NCBI RefSeq assembly: GCF_904067045.1
Contig: NZ_CAJFDC010000033.1
Span: 62,001-126,000, forward strand
Reading direction: 5' to 3'
Length of the DNA: 64,000 nucleotides
DNA from: Pseudomonas sp. FEN
GTDB taxonomy: Bacteria > Pseudomonadota > Gammaproteobacteria > Pseudomonadales > Pseudomonadaceae
Shown here: positions 25,250 to 35,378 of the stretch, in pieces
Layout: every line of letters starts with the position of its first letter
Numbering within the stretch: position 1 is the first letter of the stretch
Notes under the pieces: model-generated
Seen by the model: the letters and a program-made list of their open reading frames with translations, nothing else
Told to the model about the DNA's origin: nothing
Databases searched by the model: none
Program-made: the position numbers and the translations under genes

Positions 25250-25981
25250 TCAGGCTGGCGGCGTGAAATCAAACGCCGCCAACTGGAAACCCTGTTCATC
25301 CACCTGCAAGGCCCAACCCTGGCGATCCCAATCCCCCAGCACAATCCGTTTCGCCGCTTGCGCGCCGAGTTGCAACTTGTGAATGGCCGGCCGATGGGTA
25401 TGGCCGTGGATCAGGGTGTGCACGCCATGCTGCTGCATGACCCGCGCCACTTCCTGCGGCGTCACGTCAACGATGTCATTGGCTTTCATGCGCGTCTGCG
25501 CGCGACTCTCGCTGCGCAGTTTGCGTGCCAGCTTGTGGCGGCTGCGTAGCGGCAGGTGGCGCAGGATGAACAGGGTGACGGGATTGCGCAGATAACGCCG
25601 CAGGCGCATATAGGCCTCGTCCCGGGTGCACAGGCTGTCGCCATGCATCAACAGCACCGGCTCGTCATTCATTCGCACCACGCTCGGATCCTGCAACAGG
25701 GTGGCCCCGGCCGCCTTGCAGAAGGCCCGGCCCAGCAGGAAGTCACGATTGCCGTGCATCAGGAAAACCTGCGTGCCACTGTCACTCAAGGTGCGCAAGG
25801 CCGCGCAGATCGAGTGTTGAAAGGGGCTCATGGCATCGTCGCCGATCCAGACTTCGAAAAAATCGCCGAGGATATACAACGCTTGTGCCGAACGGGCGCG
25901 TCCGGCGAGGAAATCCAGAAACGCCCGGGTGATGTCCGGGCGTTCCTCTTCCAGATGCAAATCTGAAATCAGCAGTATCAC
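25250..25981 (-). CDS. lpxH: UDP-2,3-diacylglucosamine diphosphatase LpxH
   Basis: A 243-residue Mn2+-dependent phosphoesterase on the inner face of the inner membrane. It splits UDP-2,3-diacylglucosamine to lipid X and UMP in lipid A synthesis. Calcineurin-type metal ligands are clear: ISDLHLEEERPDI, GDFFEVWIGDD, MHGNRDFLLG and IHGHTHRPAIH. The start is a GTG whose last bases form the TGA stop of ppiB (GTGA), so the two genes are translationally coupled. Length and motifs are those of E. coli LpxH. Confidence 0.96.
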   Translation of the reverse strand: MILLISDLHLEEERPDITRAFLDFLAGRARSAQALYILGDFFEVWIGDDAMSPFQHSICAALRTLSDSGTQVFLMHGNRDFLLGRAFCKAAGATLLQDPSVVRMNDEPVLLMHGDSLCTRDEAYMRLRRYLRNPVTLFILRHLPLRSRHKLARKLRSESRAQTRMKANDIVDVTPQEVARVMQQHGVHTLIHGHTHRPAIHKLQLGAQAAKRIVLGDWDRQGWALQVDEQGFQLAAFDFTPPA

Positions 25982-26481
25982 TCAACGATCTCGGCTTTCT
26001 CGATGATCACGTCTTCTGCTGGAACATCCTGGTGGCCGGCCTTCATGGTGGTGGCGACGCCCTTGATCTTGTCGACCACGTCAGTACCTTCGACCACTTT
26101 GGCGAATACCGCGTAGCCCCAGCCCTGGACGGTCTTGGCGCTGTGGTTCAGGAAGCTGTTGTCGGTGACGTTGATGAAGAACTGCGCGGAGGCCGAATGC
26201 GGCTCCATGGTGCGGGCCATGGCAACGCTGTATTTCTCGTTCGGCAGGCCGTTGTCCGCTTCGTTCTGGATGCTCGGGCGCTTGTCTTTCTTTTCTTTCA
26301 TGCCCGGTTCGAAGCCGCCGCCCTGGATCATGAAGTTGCCGATCACGCGGTGGAAAACCGTGTTTTCGTAGTGGCCGGCTTTGACGTATTCAATGAAGTT
26401 GGCCACGGTGATCGGGGCTTTCTCGGCGTTCAGCTCGAGGACGATTTCGCCGTGGTTGGTGGTCAGTTTGACTTGGGTCAT
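25978..26481 (-). CDS. ppiB: Cytoplasmic peptidyl-prolyl cis-trans isomerase B (cyclophilin)
   Basis: A 167-residue cyclophilin that speeds proline isomerisation during folding. Active-site motifs are VFHRVIGNFMIQGGGFEPG and ARTMEPHSASAQFFINVTD. No signal peptide is present, so it is the cytoplasmic form. I chose ATG 26481 (MTQVKLTTNHGEIVLEL); the open frame to 26559 is not family-like. It is the first gene of a two-gene unit with lpxH and is divergent from glnS across a 259-base gap. Confidence 0.96.
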   Translation of the reverse strand: MTQVKLTTNHGEIVLELNAEKAPITVANFIEYVKAGHYENTVFHRVIGNFMIQGGGFEPGMKEKKDKRPSIQNEADNGLPNEKYSVAMARTMEPHSASAQFFINVTDNSFLNHSAKTVQGWGYAVFAKVVEGTDVVDKIKGVATTMKAGHQDVPAEDVIIEKAEIVE

Positions 26482-26740
26482 CTTGGCTACTCTTTGAAGG
26501 AATTCGTGGGCTTCGGCGTGCGGGCTGCGCTCGCGGCGCCGAACCGATCTGGCATACAACCACCAGGTTGCGCAGTTTAGCGTGAGGCGCGAGAATTTCG
26601 AGGCGGTTTTTTCATCCGGGCACTATTAATAGCCGCCGTTTTTGGCGCGCCACTGTCAGCTGCCCGATTGCATCGGCTATGATACCCGTTTTGATTGATC
26701 AGGCCGTATCCGGCCGCGCACCCGCAAGCCCAAGGATCCT

Positions 26741-28438
<1,698 letters not shown>

Positions 28439-28456
28439 TTCTTTGAGGAAAGCGTT

Positions 28457-29839
28457 GTGCTAACGATCTACAACACGCTCAGCAAGAGCAAGGAAGTCTT
28501 CAAGCCGCTGGATGGCAACAAGGTGCGCATGTATGTCTGCGGAATGACCGTGTATGACTACTGCCACCTGGGCCATGGTCGCAGCATGGTCGCTTTTGAC
28601 CTGGTGACCCGCTGGCTGCGGTTCAGCGGCTACGACCTGACCTATGTGCGCAATATCACCGACATCGACGACAAGATCATCAATCGGGCCAACGAGAACG
28701 GCGAATCGTTCGAAGCGCTGACCGAGCGCATGATTGCCGCGATGCATGAGGATGAGGCACGCCTGAACATCCTCAAGCCGGATATGGAGCCGCGGGCCAC
28801 CGAGCATATCCTCGGCATGCATGCCATGATCCAGACCCTGATCGACAAGGGCTACGCCTATGCGCCGGGCAATGGCGACGTGTACTACCGCGTCGGCAAG
28901 TTTCTCGGCTACGGCAAGTTGTCGCGCAAGAAGATCGAAGACCTGCGCATCGGTGCGCGTATCGAGGTCGGCGAGTCGAAGCAGGATCCACTGGACTTCG
29001 TTCTGTGGAAAGCCGCCAAGCCGGGCGAGCCGAGTTGGCAGTCGCCGTGGGGCGCCGGGCGTCCGGGCTGGCATATCGAGTGCTCGGTGATGTCCACCTG
29101 CTGCCTGGGCGAGACGTTCGATATTCATGGCGGCGGCAGCGACCTCGAGTTTCCGCACCATGAAAACGAAATCGCCCAGAGCGAGGCGGCCACCGGCAAG
29201 ACCTACGCCAATGCCTGGATGCACTGCGGCATGATTCGCATCAATGGCGAGAAGATGTCCAAGTCCTTGAACAACTTCTTCACCATTCGCGATGTGCTGG
29301 ACAAGTATCACCCGGAAGTCGTGCGTTACCTGCTGGTGTCGAGCCATTACCGCAGCGCCATCAACTATTCGGAAGACAACCTCAAGGACGCCAAGGCTGC
29401 CCTGGAGCGTTTCTACCATGCGTTGAAAGGCCTGCCGAAAGTGCCGGCAGCCGGTGGCGAAGCCTTTGTCGAGCGCTTCACCGAGGTGATGAACGACGAT
29501 TTCGGCACGCCGGAAGCCTGTGCGGTGCTGTTCGAGATGGTGCGCGAGATCAACCGTCTGCGCGACAGCGACCCAGCGGCTGCAGCCGGTCTGGCCGCGC
29601 GTCTGAAAGAGCTGGCCAGCGTGCTCGGGGTCTTGCAGTTGGAGGCTGATGACTTCCTCCAGGCGGGCGCCGAAGGGCGGGTCGATGCGGCCGTGGTCGA
29701 AGGGTTGATCCAGGCACGCCTGGCGGCGCGAGCCAACAAGGACTGGGCGGAATCCGACCGCATCCGTGACCAGATCACTGCCATGGGCGTGCTGTTGGAA
29801 GACGGCAAGGGCGGGACTACCTGGCGTCTGGCTGACTGA
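28457..29839 (+). CDS. cysS: Cysteinyl-tRNA synthetase
   Basis: A 460-residue class I synthetase that charges tRNA-Cys and uses a bound zinc to recognise cysteine. The HIGH-like motif is YDYCHLGHGRSMVAFD and KMSKS is GEKMSKSLNNFFTIR. Zinc ligands are Cys in VCGMTVYDYC, Cys in WHIECSVM and the His/Glu in EFPHHENEIAQSEA. It starts with GTG at 28457 after a GAGGAAA ribosome site. An intrinsic terminator 20 bases after the stop is shared with the convergent folD. Confidence 0.98.
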   Translation: MLTIYNTLSKSKEVFKPLDGNKVRMYVCGMTVYDYCHLGHGRSMVAFDLVTRWLRFSGYDLTYVRNITDIDDKIINRANENGESFEALTERMIAAMHEDEARLNILKPDMEPRATEHILGMHAMIQTLIDKGYAYAPGNGDVYYRVGKFLGYGKLSRKKIEDLRIGARIEVGESKQDPLDFVLWKAAKPGEPSWQSPWGAGRPGWHIECSVMSTCCLGETFDIHGGGSDLEFPHHENEIAQSEAATGKTYANAWMHCGMIRINGEKMSKSLNNFFTIRDVLDKYHPEVVRYLLVSSHYRSAINYSEDNLKDAKAALERFYHALKGLPKVPAAGGEAFVERFTEVMNDDFGTPEACAVLFEMVREINRLRDSDPAAAAGLAARLKELASVLGVLQLEADDFLQAGAEGRVDAAVVEGLIQARLAARANKDWAESDRIRDQITAMGVLLEDGKGGTTWRLAD

Positions 29840-29858
29840 GTCGGGCTCGGGTAAAAAC

Positions 29859-29884
29859 AAAAAACCGCCAATTGGCGGTTTTTT
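29859..29884. terminator. Bidirectional intrinsic terminator between cysS and folD
   Basis: AAAAAA, the palindrome CCGCCAATTGGCGG and TTTTTT make a symmetric hairpin that can end transcription of both converging genes. Confidence 0.88.
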
Positions 29885-29934
29885 GTTGGTCGAAGGCTTT
29901 TCAGCGCGCTGGCGCCGCCGGATGCTTCGCGGCT

Positions 29935-30789
29935 TCAGGCATGCAGCGTTTCGGCGGCATACAAGGTATTTTCCAGCAGGCAGGCGCGGGTCATCGGACC
30001 GACCCCGCCGGGAACTGGAGTGATCCAGCCGGCGCGGGGCAGGGCGGTTTCGTACACCACGTCGCCCACCAGCTTGCCGTCCGCCTGGCGGTTGATGCCG
30101 ACGTCAATAACGATAGCGCCTTCCTTGATCCACTCGCCCTTGACCAGGCCCGGCTTGCCGGCGGCCACCACCACCAGGTCGGCGCGCCCGACATGGCCGG
30201 CCAGGTCCCGGGTGAAGCGGTGGGTGACGGTCACGGTGCAGCCGGCGAGCAACAGCTCCATGGCCATCGGACGCCCGACGATATTGGAGGCGCCGACAAT
30301 CACCGCATCCATCCCGTACAGGTCGACCCCGGTACTTTCCAGCAGGGCCATGATGCCTTTCGGGGTGCATGGGCGCAGCAGCGGAATGCGCTGGGCCAGG
30401 CGGCCGACGTTATAAGGATGGAAGCCGTCGACGTCCTTGTCCGGGCGAATGCGCTCCAGCAATTTGGAGGCATCCAGGTGCTCGGGCAGGGGCAGTTGCA
30501 GCAGGACGCCGTCGATTTTTGGATCGTCGTTGAGGCGATCGATCAGGTCGGTGAGCGCCTGTTGCGTGGTGTCGCTGGGCAAGTCATAGGCTTGTGAAAT
30601 GAAGCCGACCTCTTCGCAGTCTTTACGCTTGTGCGAGACATAAACCTGAGAGGCAGGATCGCTGCCGACCAGAATCACCGCGAGGCCTGGCGTGCGCAGA
30701 CCCTGCTGGCGACGCTCGGCGACACGTTGGGCGACCTGCTGGCGCAGATGGGCGGCGATCGCTTTGCCGTCGATTAGTTGTGCAGTCAT
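29935..30789 (-). CDS. folD: Methylene-tetrahydrofolate dehydrogenase/cyclohydrolase
   Basis: A 284-residue bifunctional enzyme of one-carbon metabolism, converting 5,10-methylene-THF to 10-formyl-THF with NADP+. Visible motifs are GSDPASQVYVSHKRKDCEEVG (catalytic Tyr and Lys), DGVLLQLPLPEHLD, HPYNVGRLAQ, VIVGASNIVGRPMAMELLLAG (Rossmann fold) and TPVPGGVGPMTRACLLENT. It is monocistronic, convergent to cysS and divergent from the tRNA cluster. Confidence 0.98.
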   Translation of the reverse strand: MTAQLIDGKAIAAHLRQQVAQRVAERRQQGLRTPGLAVILVGSDPASQVYVSHKRKDCEEVGFISQAYDLPSDTTQQALTDLIDRLNDDPKIDGVLLQLPLPEHLDASKLLERIRPDKDVDGFHPYNVGRLAQRIPLLRPCTPKGIMALLESTGVDLYGMDAVIVGASNIVGRPMAMELLLAGCTVTVTHRFTRDLAGHVGRADLVVVAAGKPGLVKGEWIKEGAIVIDVGINRQADGKLVGDVVYETALPRAGWITPVPGGVGPMTRACLLENTLYAAETLHA

Positions 30790-30921
30790 GACGCGTGATT
30801 AACCATCGAGAGGGGTTGAAAAAGAGTGCGCATTCTCGCACGCCGTGACGCGAGGGCAAAGGCGCTTGGTCCGGATATTCCCCTAAGCCCTTTATATTTC
30901 TGAATTTTTTTTAAAAAAGAG

Positions 30922-30948
30922 TTGACGACCTTCAGGCTCACCTATAAC
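30922..30948 (+). promoter_or_regulatory. Promoter of the tRNA-Arg/His/Leu cluster
   Basis: TTGACG at 30922-30927 and TATAAC at 30943-30948, spaced by 15 bases, lie below an A/T-rich stretch (30889-30920) that could act as an UP element. The GC-rich bases after the -10 box (TCGTCGC) resemble a stringent-control discriminator. Confidence 0.6.
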
Positions 30949-31068
30949 ATTCGTCGCACTTGTCGGGCACAGCCTAGCACTGGTTGAGAAGGTCGAGCAG
31001 AGTGGATGTCTAGCTCAGCAAGATTGAAGCACTTGGTTTGTAGTCGTCACCGAATACAGATTAATAAG

Positions 31069-31145
31069 GCGCCCGTAGCTCAGCTGGATAGAGCATCCGC
31101 CTTCTAAGCGGATGGTCGCAGGTTCGAGTCCTGCCGGGTGCGCCA
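31069..31145 (+). tRNA. tRNA-Arg (anticodon TCT)
   Basis: A 77-base cloverleaf. The acceptor arms are GCGCCCG and CGGGTGC, followed by GCCA with CCA encoded. The anticodon arm CCGCC-TTCTAAG-GCGG region carries TCT, decoding AGA and AGG. The T-loop reads GGTTCGAGTCC. Confidence 0.96.
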
Positions 31146-31177
31146 TTAGGCAGCTTTGGCACAAGTAACGCAATATG

Positions 31178-31253
31178 GTGGGCGTAGCTCAGTTGGTAGA
31201 GCACAGGATTGTGACTCCTGTTGTCGTGGGTTCGATCCCCATCGTCCACCCCA
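31178..31253 (+). tRNA. tRNA-His (anticodon GTG)
   Basis: A 76-base cloverleaf with acceptor arms GTGGGCG and CGTCCAC, discriminator C and encoded CCA. The anticodon loop is TTGTGAC. A G at 31177 can serve as the histidine-specific G-1 that pairs with C73. The T-loop is GGTTCGATCCC. Confidence 0.96.
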
Positions 31254-31262
31254 TATTCGAAT

Positions 31263-31295
31263 AAAGACGCCAGATTAATTATCTGGCGTCTTTGC
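31263..31295 (+). terminator. Hairpin with T-run between tRNA-His and tRNA-Leu
   Basis: AAAGACGCCAGAT and ATCTGGCGTCTTT are exact complements around a 5-base loop, ending in TTT. It looks like an intrinsic terminator placed 10 bases after tRNA-His, before tRNA-Leu, so the last tRNA may depend on read-through or its own start. Confidence 0.65.
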
Positions 31296-31311
31296 TTTAA
31301 CGGTTTGATTT

Positions 31312-31396
31312 GCGGACGTGGTGGAATTGGTAGACACACTGGATTTAGGTTCCAGCGCCGCGAGGTGTAAGAGTTCGAGTCTCTTCGTCCGCACCA
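31312..31396 (+). tRNA. tRNA-Leu (anticodon TAG)
   Basis: An 85-base type II tRNA with a long variable arm. Acceptor arms are GCGGACG and CGTCCGC with encoded ACCA. The anticodon arm CTGGA-TTTAGGT-TCCAG carries TAG, reading CUA and other CUN codons. The T-loop is AGTTCGAGTCT. Confidence 0.96.
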
Positions 31397-31411
31397 GTTA
31401 GCTTGAAACAC

Positions 31412-31452
31412 AAAAAAACGGCGCAGTACCTGAAAAGGGCTGCGCCGTTTTT
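31412..31452 (+). terminator. Intrinsic terminator of the tRNA cluster
   Basis: AAAAACGGCGCAG and CTGCGCCGTTTTT pair perfectly around a 13-base loop, giving a strong terminator 16 bases after tRNA-Leu. Confidence 0.88.
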
Positions 31453-31713
31453 GTTTCAGGGATTTGTGTCGCCAGCAACGCCGCTGGTTTCGGCTGGGGT
31501 GAGATTTCCCCGTCCTGAGCTGTTGCTGGATGTTGCTTGATTCAACCTTCGGTCTGTTTGACGGACCGATCGTCTGGGTGGTGGTAAAGTTCTTTCTATA
31601 TATAGAGGGGCTGGATCAAGGCTCTGGCGCGATTGGCTGCGTGTCGTGGGATGCGTTTGAGTGGCGCCCCGCGTCCAATAAACGCCCGCTGTTTTTTGAC
31701 CCGTTTCAGTAGG

Positions 31714-31742
31714 GTGACTTCTTGTGTTTGACCCACTAGAAT
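31714..31742 (+). promoter_or_regulatory. Likely sigma-70 promoter of tig
   Basis: GTGACT (31714-31719), a 17-base spacer and TAGAAT (31737-31742) make a reasonable promoter 62 bases before the tig start. The rest of the 407-base gap (31397-31803) holds the tRNA terminator and no gene I can support; a TATATATAG stretch near 31596 could be another -10 region. Confidence 0.4.
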
Positions 31743-31803
31743 GCATGCCCTTGATTCTGGGGTCGGAAACGGCCGGCTAACGTCTGTGCAACGAGGAATA
31801 TCC

Positions 31804-33114
31804 ATGCAAGTTTCTGTTGAAAATACATCGGCTCTTGAGCGCCGCATGAGCATCACCGTGCCAGCTGAGCGCATCGAGACCCAGGTCAACAAGCGTCTGC
31901 AGCAGACTGCCCAAAAGGCCAAGATTGCAGGCTTCCGTCCTGGCAAGGTGCCAATGAGCGTGATTCGCCAGCGTTATGAGGCGGATGCCCGTCAGGAAGC
32001 CGTGGGCGATGTGATCCAGGCCTCCTTCTATGAAGCCGTGGTTGAGCAGAAGCTGAACCCGGCTGGCTCGCCTTCCGTCGAGCCGAAAGTGCTGGAGAAG
32101 GGCAAGGATCTGGAATACGTCGCGACTTTCGAAGTGTTCCCTGAGTTCACCGTTGCCGGTTTCGACTCCATCGCTGTCGAGCGCCTGAGCGCCGACGTGG
32201 CGGACTCGGATCTGGACAACATGCTGGAAATCCTGCGCAAGCAGAACACCCGTTTCGAAGTGGCCGATCGCGCCGCGCAGAACGAAGACCAGCTGAACAT
32301 CGATTTCGTCGGCAAGGTCGACGGTGAAGTCTTCGCCGGTGGTTCCGCCAAGGGCACCCAGCTGGTGCTGGGCTCCAACCGCATGATCCCGGGCTTCGAA
32401 GATGGCCTGGTCGGCGCTAAAGCCGGTGAAGAACGCGTTCTGAACCTGGTTTTCCCGGCTGACTACCAGAACCTGGACCTGGCTGGCAAAACCGCCGAGT
32501 TCACTGTCACCGTGAACAGCGTGTCCGCACCGACCCTGCCTGAGCTGAACGAAGCCTTCTTCGCCCAGTTCGGTATCAAGGAAAGCGGTCTGGACGGTTT
32601 CCGCGCCGAAGTTCGCAAGAACATGGAGCGTGAGCTGCGTCAGGCGATCAAATCCAAGGTCAAGAACCAGGTAATGGACGGTCTGCTGGCCGCCAACCCG
32701 ATCGAAGTGCCCAAGGCCCTGCTGGAAAACGAAGTGAACCGTCTGCGCGTGCAGGCTGTTCAGCAGTTCGGCGGCAACATCAAGCCTGATCAACTGCCGG
32801 CCGAGCTGTTCGAAGAGCAAGCCAAGCGCCGCGTCGTGCTCGGCCTGATCGTGGCTGAAGTGGTCAAGCAGTTCGAACTCAAGCCTGATGAAACCCGTGT
32901 GCGCGAGCTGATCCAGGAAATGGCCTCGGCCTACCAGGAGCCGGAACAGGTTGTGTCGTGGTACTACAAGAACGACCAGCAACTGAACGAAGTCCGTTCG
33001 GTTGTGCTGGAAGAACAAGTTGTGGATACTGTTCTGCAGAAGGCGAATGTGACCGATAAATCGGTCTCCTACGAAGAAGCAGTCAAGCCGGTGGAAGCTC
33101 CGCAAGCCGACTGA
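31804..33114 (+). CDS. tig: Trigger factor, ribosome-bound chaperone
   Basis: A 436-residue chaperone and prolyl isomerase that meets nascent chains at the ribosome exit. The N-terminal ribosome-binding domain holds the signature GFRPGKVPMSVIRQRY (residues about 42-57). The FKBP-type isomerase domain spans about 150-245 (EDQLNIDFVGKVDGEVFAGG, MIPGFEDGLVGAKAGEE). The helical C-terminal cradle fills the rest. ATG 31804 follows an AGGA ribosome site; the open frame upstream to 31741 is not family-like. It opens the tig-clpP-clpX-lon proteostasis block. Confidence 0.98.
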   Translation: MQVSVENTSALERRMSITVPAERIETQVNKRLQQTAQKAKIAGFRPGKVPMSVIRQRYEADARQEAVGDVIQASFYEAVVEQKLNPAGSPSVEPKVLEKGKDLEYVATFEVFPEFTVAGFDSIAVERLSADVADSDLDNMLEILRKQNTRFEVADRAAQNEDQLNIDFVGKVDGEVFAGGSAKGTQLVLGSNRMIPGFEDGLVGAKAGEERVLNLVFPADYQNLDLAGKTAEFTVTVNSVSAPTLPELNEAFFAQFGIKESGLDGFRAEVRKNMERELRQAIKSKVKNQVMDGLLAANPIEVPKALLENEVNRLRVQAVQQFGGNIKPDQLPAELFEEQAKRRVVLGLIVAEVVKQFELKPDETRVRELIQEMASAYQEPEQVVSWYYKNDQQLNEVRSVVLEEQVVDTVLQKANVTDKSVSYEEAVKPVEAPQAD

Positions 33115-33141
33115 TTTTCTGACTCGTTGGAAAATACACAC

Positions 33142-33168
33142 CATAAGCCAGCCTCGCGCTGGCTTATG
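33142..33168 (+). other. Hairpin between tig and clpP (attenuator or mRNA processing site)
   Basis: CATAAGCCAGC and GCTGGCTTATG pair exactly around CTCGC. There is no T-run, so it is more likely a stabilising or attenuating hairpin than a full terminator. Confidence 0.5.
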
Positions 33169-33207
33169 CGTATTCAAGACATGACTATTTGGGAGTGACT
33201 GCAGAGC

Positions 33208-33843
33208 ATGTTCCGTAATTCTTATATTCAGCAGAACTCTGATATCCAGGCCGCTGGCGGCCTGGTCCCGATGGTTGTCGAGCAGTCCGCTCGTGGCGAG
33301 CGCGCCTATGACATCTACTCGCGCCTTCTCAAGGAGCGGGTGATTTTTCTGGTGGGCCCGGTAGAGGACTACATGGCCAACCTGATCTGTGCGCAGCTGC
33401 TGTTCCTTGAAGCGGAAAACCCGGACAAGGACATCCATCTCTATATCAACTCCCCGGGCGGTTCGGTGACGGCGGGCATGTCGATCTACGACACCATGCA
33501 GTTCATCAAGCCAAACGTATCGACTACCTGTATCGGTCAGGCGTGCAGCATGGGCGCGTTCCTGCTGACGGCCGGTGCCCACGGCAAGCGTTTCTGCCTG
33601 CCGAACTCGCGTGTGATGATTCACCAGCCACTGGGCGGTTTCCAGGGCCAGGCTTCGGATATCGAAATCCATGCCAAGGAAATCCTCTTCATTCGTGAGC
33701 GTCTCAACACGCTGATGGCCAAGCATAGCGGGCGTACCCTTGAAGAAATCGAACGCGATACCAACCGTGATAATTTCATGAGCGCAGAAGCCGCGCGTGA
33801 CTACGGGCTGATCGACGAAGTGATCAACAAGCGCCCCGCTTAA
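33208..33843 (+). CDS. clpP: ATP-dependent Clp protease proteolytic subunit
   Basis: A 211-residue serine peptidase that assembles as a 14-mer and degrades proteins unfolded by ClpX or ClpA. The catalytic Ser is in IGQACSMGAFLL, the His in PNSRVMIHQPLGGFQGQ, and the Asp in ERDTNRDNFMSA. The oligomer-contact region YINSPGGSVTAGMSIYDTM is intact. A short N-terminal propeptide (MFRNSYIQQNSDIQAAGG) probably is cleaved off. It is followed by clpX 113 bases later. Confidence 0.98.
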   Translation: MFRNSYIQQNSDIQAAGGLVPMVVEQSARGERAYDIYSRLLKERVIFLVGPVEDYMANLICAQLLFLEAENPDKDIHLYINSPGGSVTAGMSIYDTMQFIKPNVSTTCIGQACSMGAFLLTAGAHGKRFCLPNSRVMIHQPLGGFQGQASDIEIHAKEILFIRERLNTLMAKHSGRTLEEIERDTNRDNFMSAEAARDYGLIDEVINKRPA

Positions 33844-33956
33844 CATTAAGCAGCTCAAAATAGGGTTGGTCGGCTGCTCCGATCACCAGCGGGCTTGAAA
33901 AAGCCCGCAATAGCCTTCATCTTGTGTTGCAAGCCTATCGGATTTGGATCGAACGA

Positions 33957-35240
33957 ATGACTGACACCCGCAACGGCGAGGACAACGGCAAGCTGCTTTA
34001 TTGCTCCTTCTGTGGCAAAAGCCAGCATGAAGTACGCAAATTGATTGCCGGCCCCTCGGTCTTTATCTGCGACGAGTGCGTCGACTTGTGCAATGACATC
34101 ATCCGTGAGGAGGTGCAGGAAGCACAGGCCGAAAGCAGCGCGCATAAATTGCCTTCGCCTAAAGAAATCAGCGGCATCCTTGATCAGTATGTGATTGGTC
34201 AGGAACGTGCGAAAAAGGTTCTGGCGGTAGCGGTCTACAACCACTACAAGCGTCTGAACCAGCGTGACAAGAAAAGTGACGACGTCGAGCTCGGCAAAAG
34301 CAACATACTGCTGATCGGTCCGACCGGTTCGGGCAAGACCCTGCTGGCCGAAACCCTGGCCCGCTTGCTGAATGTGCCGTTCACCATCGCCGATGCAACC
34401 ACCCTCACCGAGGCGGGTTATGTGGGCGAAGACGTGGAAAACATTATTCAGAAACTGCTGCAGAAATGTGACTACGATGTGGAAAAGGCCCAGATGGGCA
34501 TTGTCTACATCGATGAAATCGACAAGATTTCCCGCAAGTCCGATAACCCGTCGATTACCCGGGACGTTTCCGGTGAAGGCGTGCAACAGGCCTTGCTGAA
34601 GTTGATTGAAGGCACGGTGGCCTCCGTTCCGCCTCAGGGCGGTCGCAAGCACCCGCAGCAGGAATTCCTGCAGGTAGATACCCGCAACATCCTGTTTATC
34701 TGTGGTGGTGCGTTCTCCGGTCTGGAAAAAGTCATTCAGAACCGTTCCACCCGTGGCGGCATCGGCTTCAGCGCCGAAGTCCGCAGCAAGGAAGAAGGCA
34801 AGAAGGTTGGTGAGTCCCTGCGTGAAGTCGAGCCTGACGATCTGGTCAAGTTCGGTCTGATTCCGGAGTTCGTCGGTCGTCTGCCGGTCCTGGCCACGCT
34901 GGACGAGCTGGATGAGGCTGCATTGATGCAGATCCTTACCGAGCCGAAGAACGCCTTGACCAAGCAGTACGCCAAGCTGTTCGAAATGGAAGGGGTTGAT
35001 CTGGAATTCCGTGCCGACGCACTGAAATCCGTCGCCAAGCGTGCCCTGGAGCGTAAAACCGGTGCTCGTGGCCTTCGTTCGATCCTCGAAGGCGTCCTGC
35101 TCGATACCATGTATGAAATCCCCTCGCAGTCCGAGGTGAGCAAAGTGGTAATCGATGAAAGCGTGATCGAGGGTAAATCCAAGCCGCTGTATATCTACGA
35201 GAACAGCGAGCCGCAGGCCAAGGCCGCGCCTGACGCCTGA
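33957..35240 (+). CDS. clpX: ATP-dependent Clp protease ATP-binding subunit ClpX
   Basis: A 427-residue AAA+ unfoldase that feeds tagged proteins into ClpP. The N-terminal zinc domain shows CSFCGKSQHEVRKL and CDECVDLC. Walker A is GPTGSGKT, the pore loop GYVGEDVE, Walker B IVYIDEIDKI, and the ClpP-docking IGF loop lies in RGGIGFSAEVRS. Sensor 2 is within LKSVAKRALERKTGARGLRS. ATG 33957 gives the usual start MTDTRNGEDNGKLL. A strong terminator follows 22 bases after the stop. Confidence 0.98.
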   Translation: MTDTRNGEDNGKLLYCSFCGKSQHEVRKLIAGPSVFICDECVDLCNDIIREEVQEAQAESSAHKLPSPKEISGILDQYVIGQERAKKVLAVAVYNHYKRLNQRDKKSDDVELGKSNILLIGPTGSGKTLLAETLARLLNVPFTIADATTLTEAGYVGEDVENIIQKLLQKCDYDVEKAQMGIVYIDEIDKISRKSDNPSITRDVSGEGVQQALLKLIEGTVASVPPQGGRKHPQQEFLQVDTRNILFICGGAFSGLEKVIQNRSTRGGIGFSAEVRSKEEGKKVGESLREVEPDDLVKFGLIPEFVGRLPVLATLDELDEAALMQILTEPKNALTKQYAKLFEMEGVDLEFRADALKSVAKRALERKTGARGLRSILEGVLLDTMYEIPSQSEVSKVVIDESVIEGKSKPLYIYENSEPQAKAAPDA

Positions 35241-35262
35241 GTGCGCCAGACTGTGACCTGAC

Positions 35263-35286
35263 AAGGGGCCCTCGGGCCCCTTTTCT
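35263..35286 (+). terminator. Intrinsic terminator of clpX
   Basis: AAGGGGCCC, loop TC and GGGCCCCTTTTCT form a very stable hairpin with a T-run, separating clpX from lon. Confidence 0.88.
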
Positions 35287-35293
35287 ATTGGCG

Positions 35294-35320
35294 CTTGTTT
35301 TTTTCCGAACAAGCCCCCAT
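35294..35320 (+). promoter_or_regulatory. Sigma-32 (RpoH) type heat-shock promoter of lon
   Basis: CTTGTTT at 35294-35300 and CCCCAT at 35315-35320 (followed by CT) are spaced by 14 bases, matching the heat-shock pattern CTTGAAA-N(11-16)-CCCCATnT with two changes in the -35 box. It lies 59 bases before the lon start, between the clpX terminator and lon, where a lon promoter is expected. Confidence 0.65.
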
Positions 35321-35378
35321 CTTGGTTTCAAGCTTATCCACCTGTTTCCGGCCGTACGGCCGCCGTAGAGGCGAAATC

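Noticed and set aside
31777..33858. A 693-codon minus-strand frame across tig and clpP.
   Set aside because: It spans two certain genes and an intergenic hairpin, has no ribosome site and no recognisable domain.
33889..33920. A sigma-32 promoter before clpX (CTTGAAA at about 33894).
   Set aside because: CTTGAAA is part of a small hairpin (GCGGGCTTGAAAAAGCCCGC) and the -10 candidate CCTTCAT is a poor match to CCCCAT.
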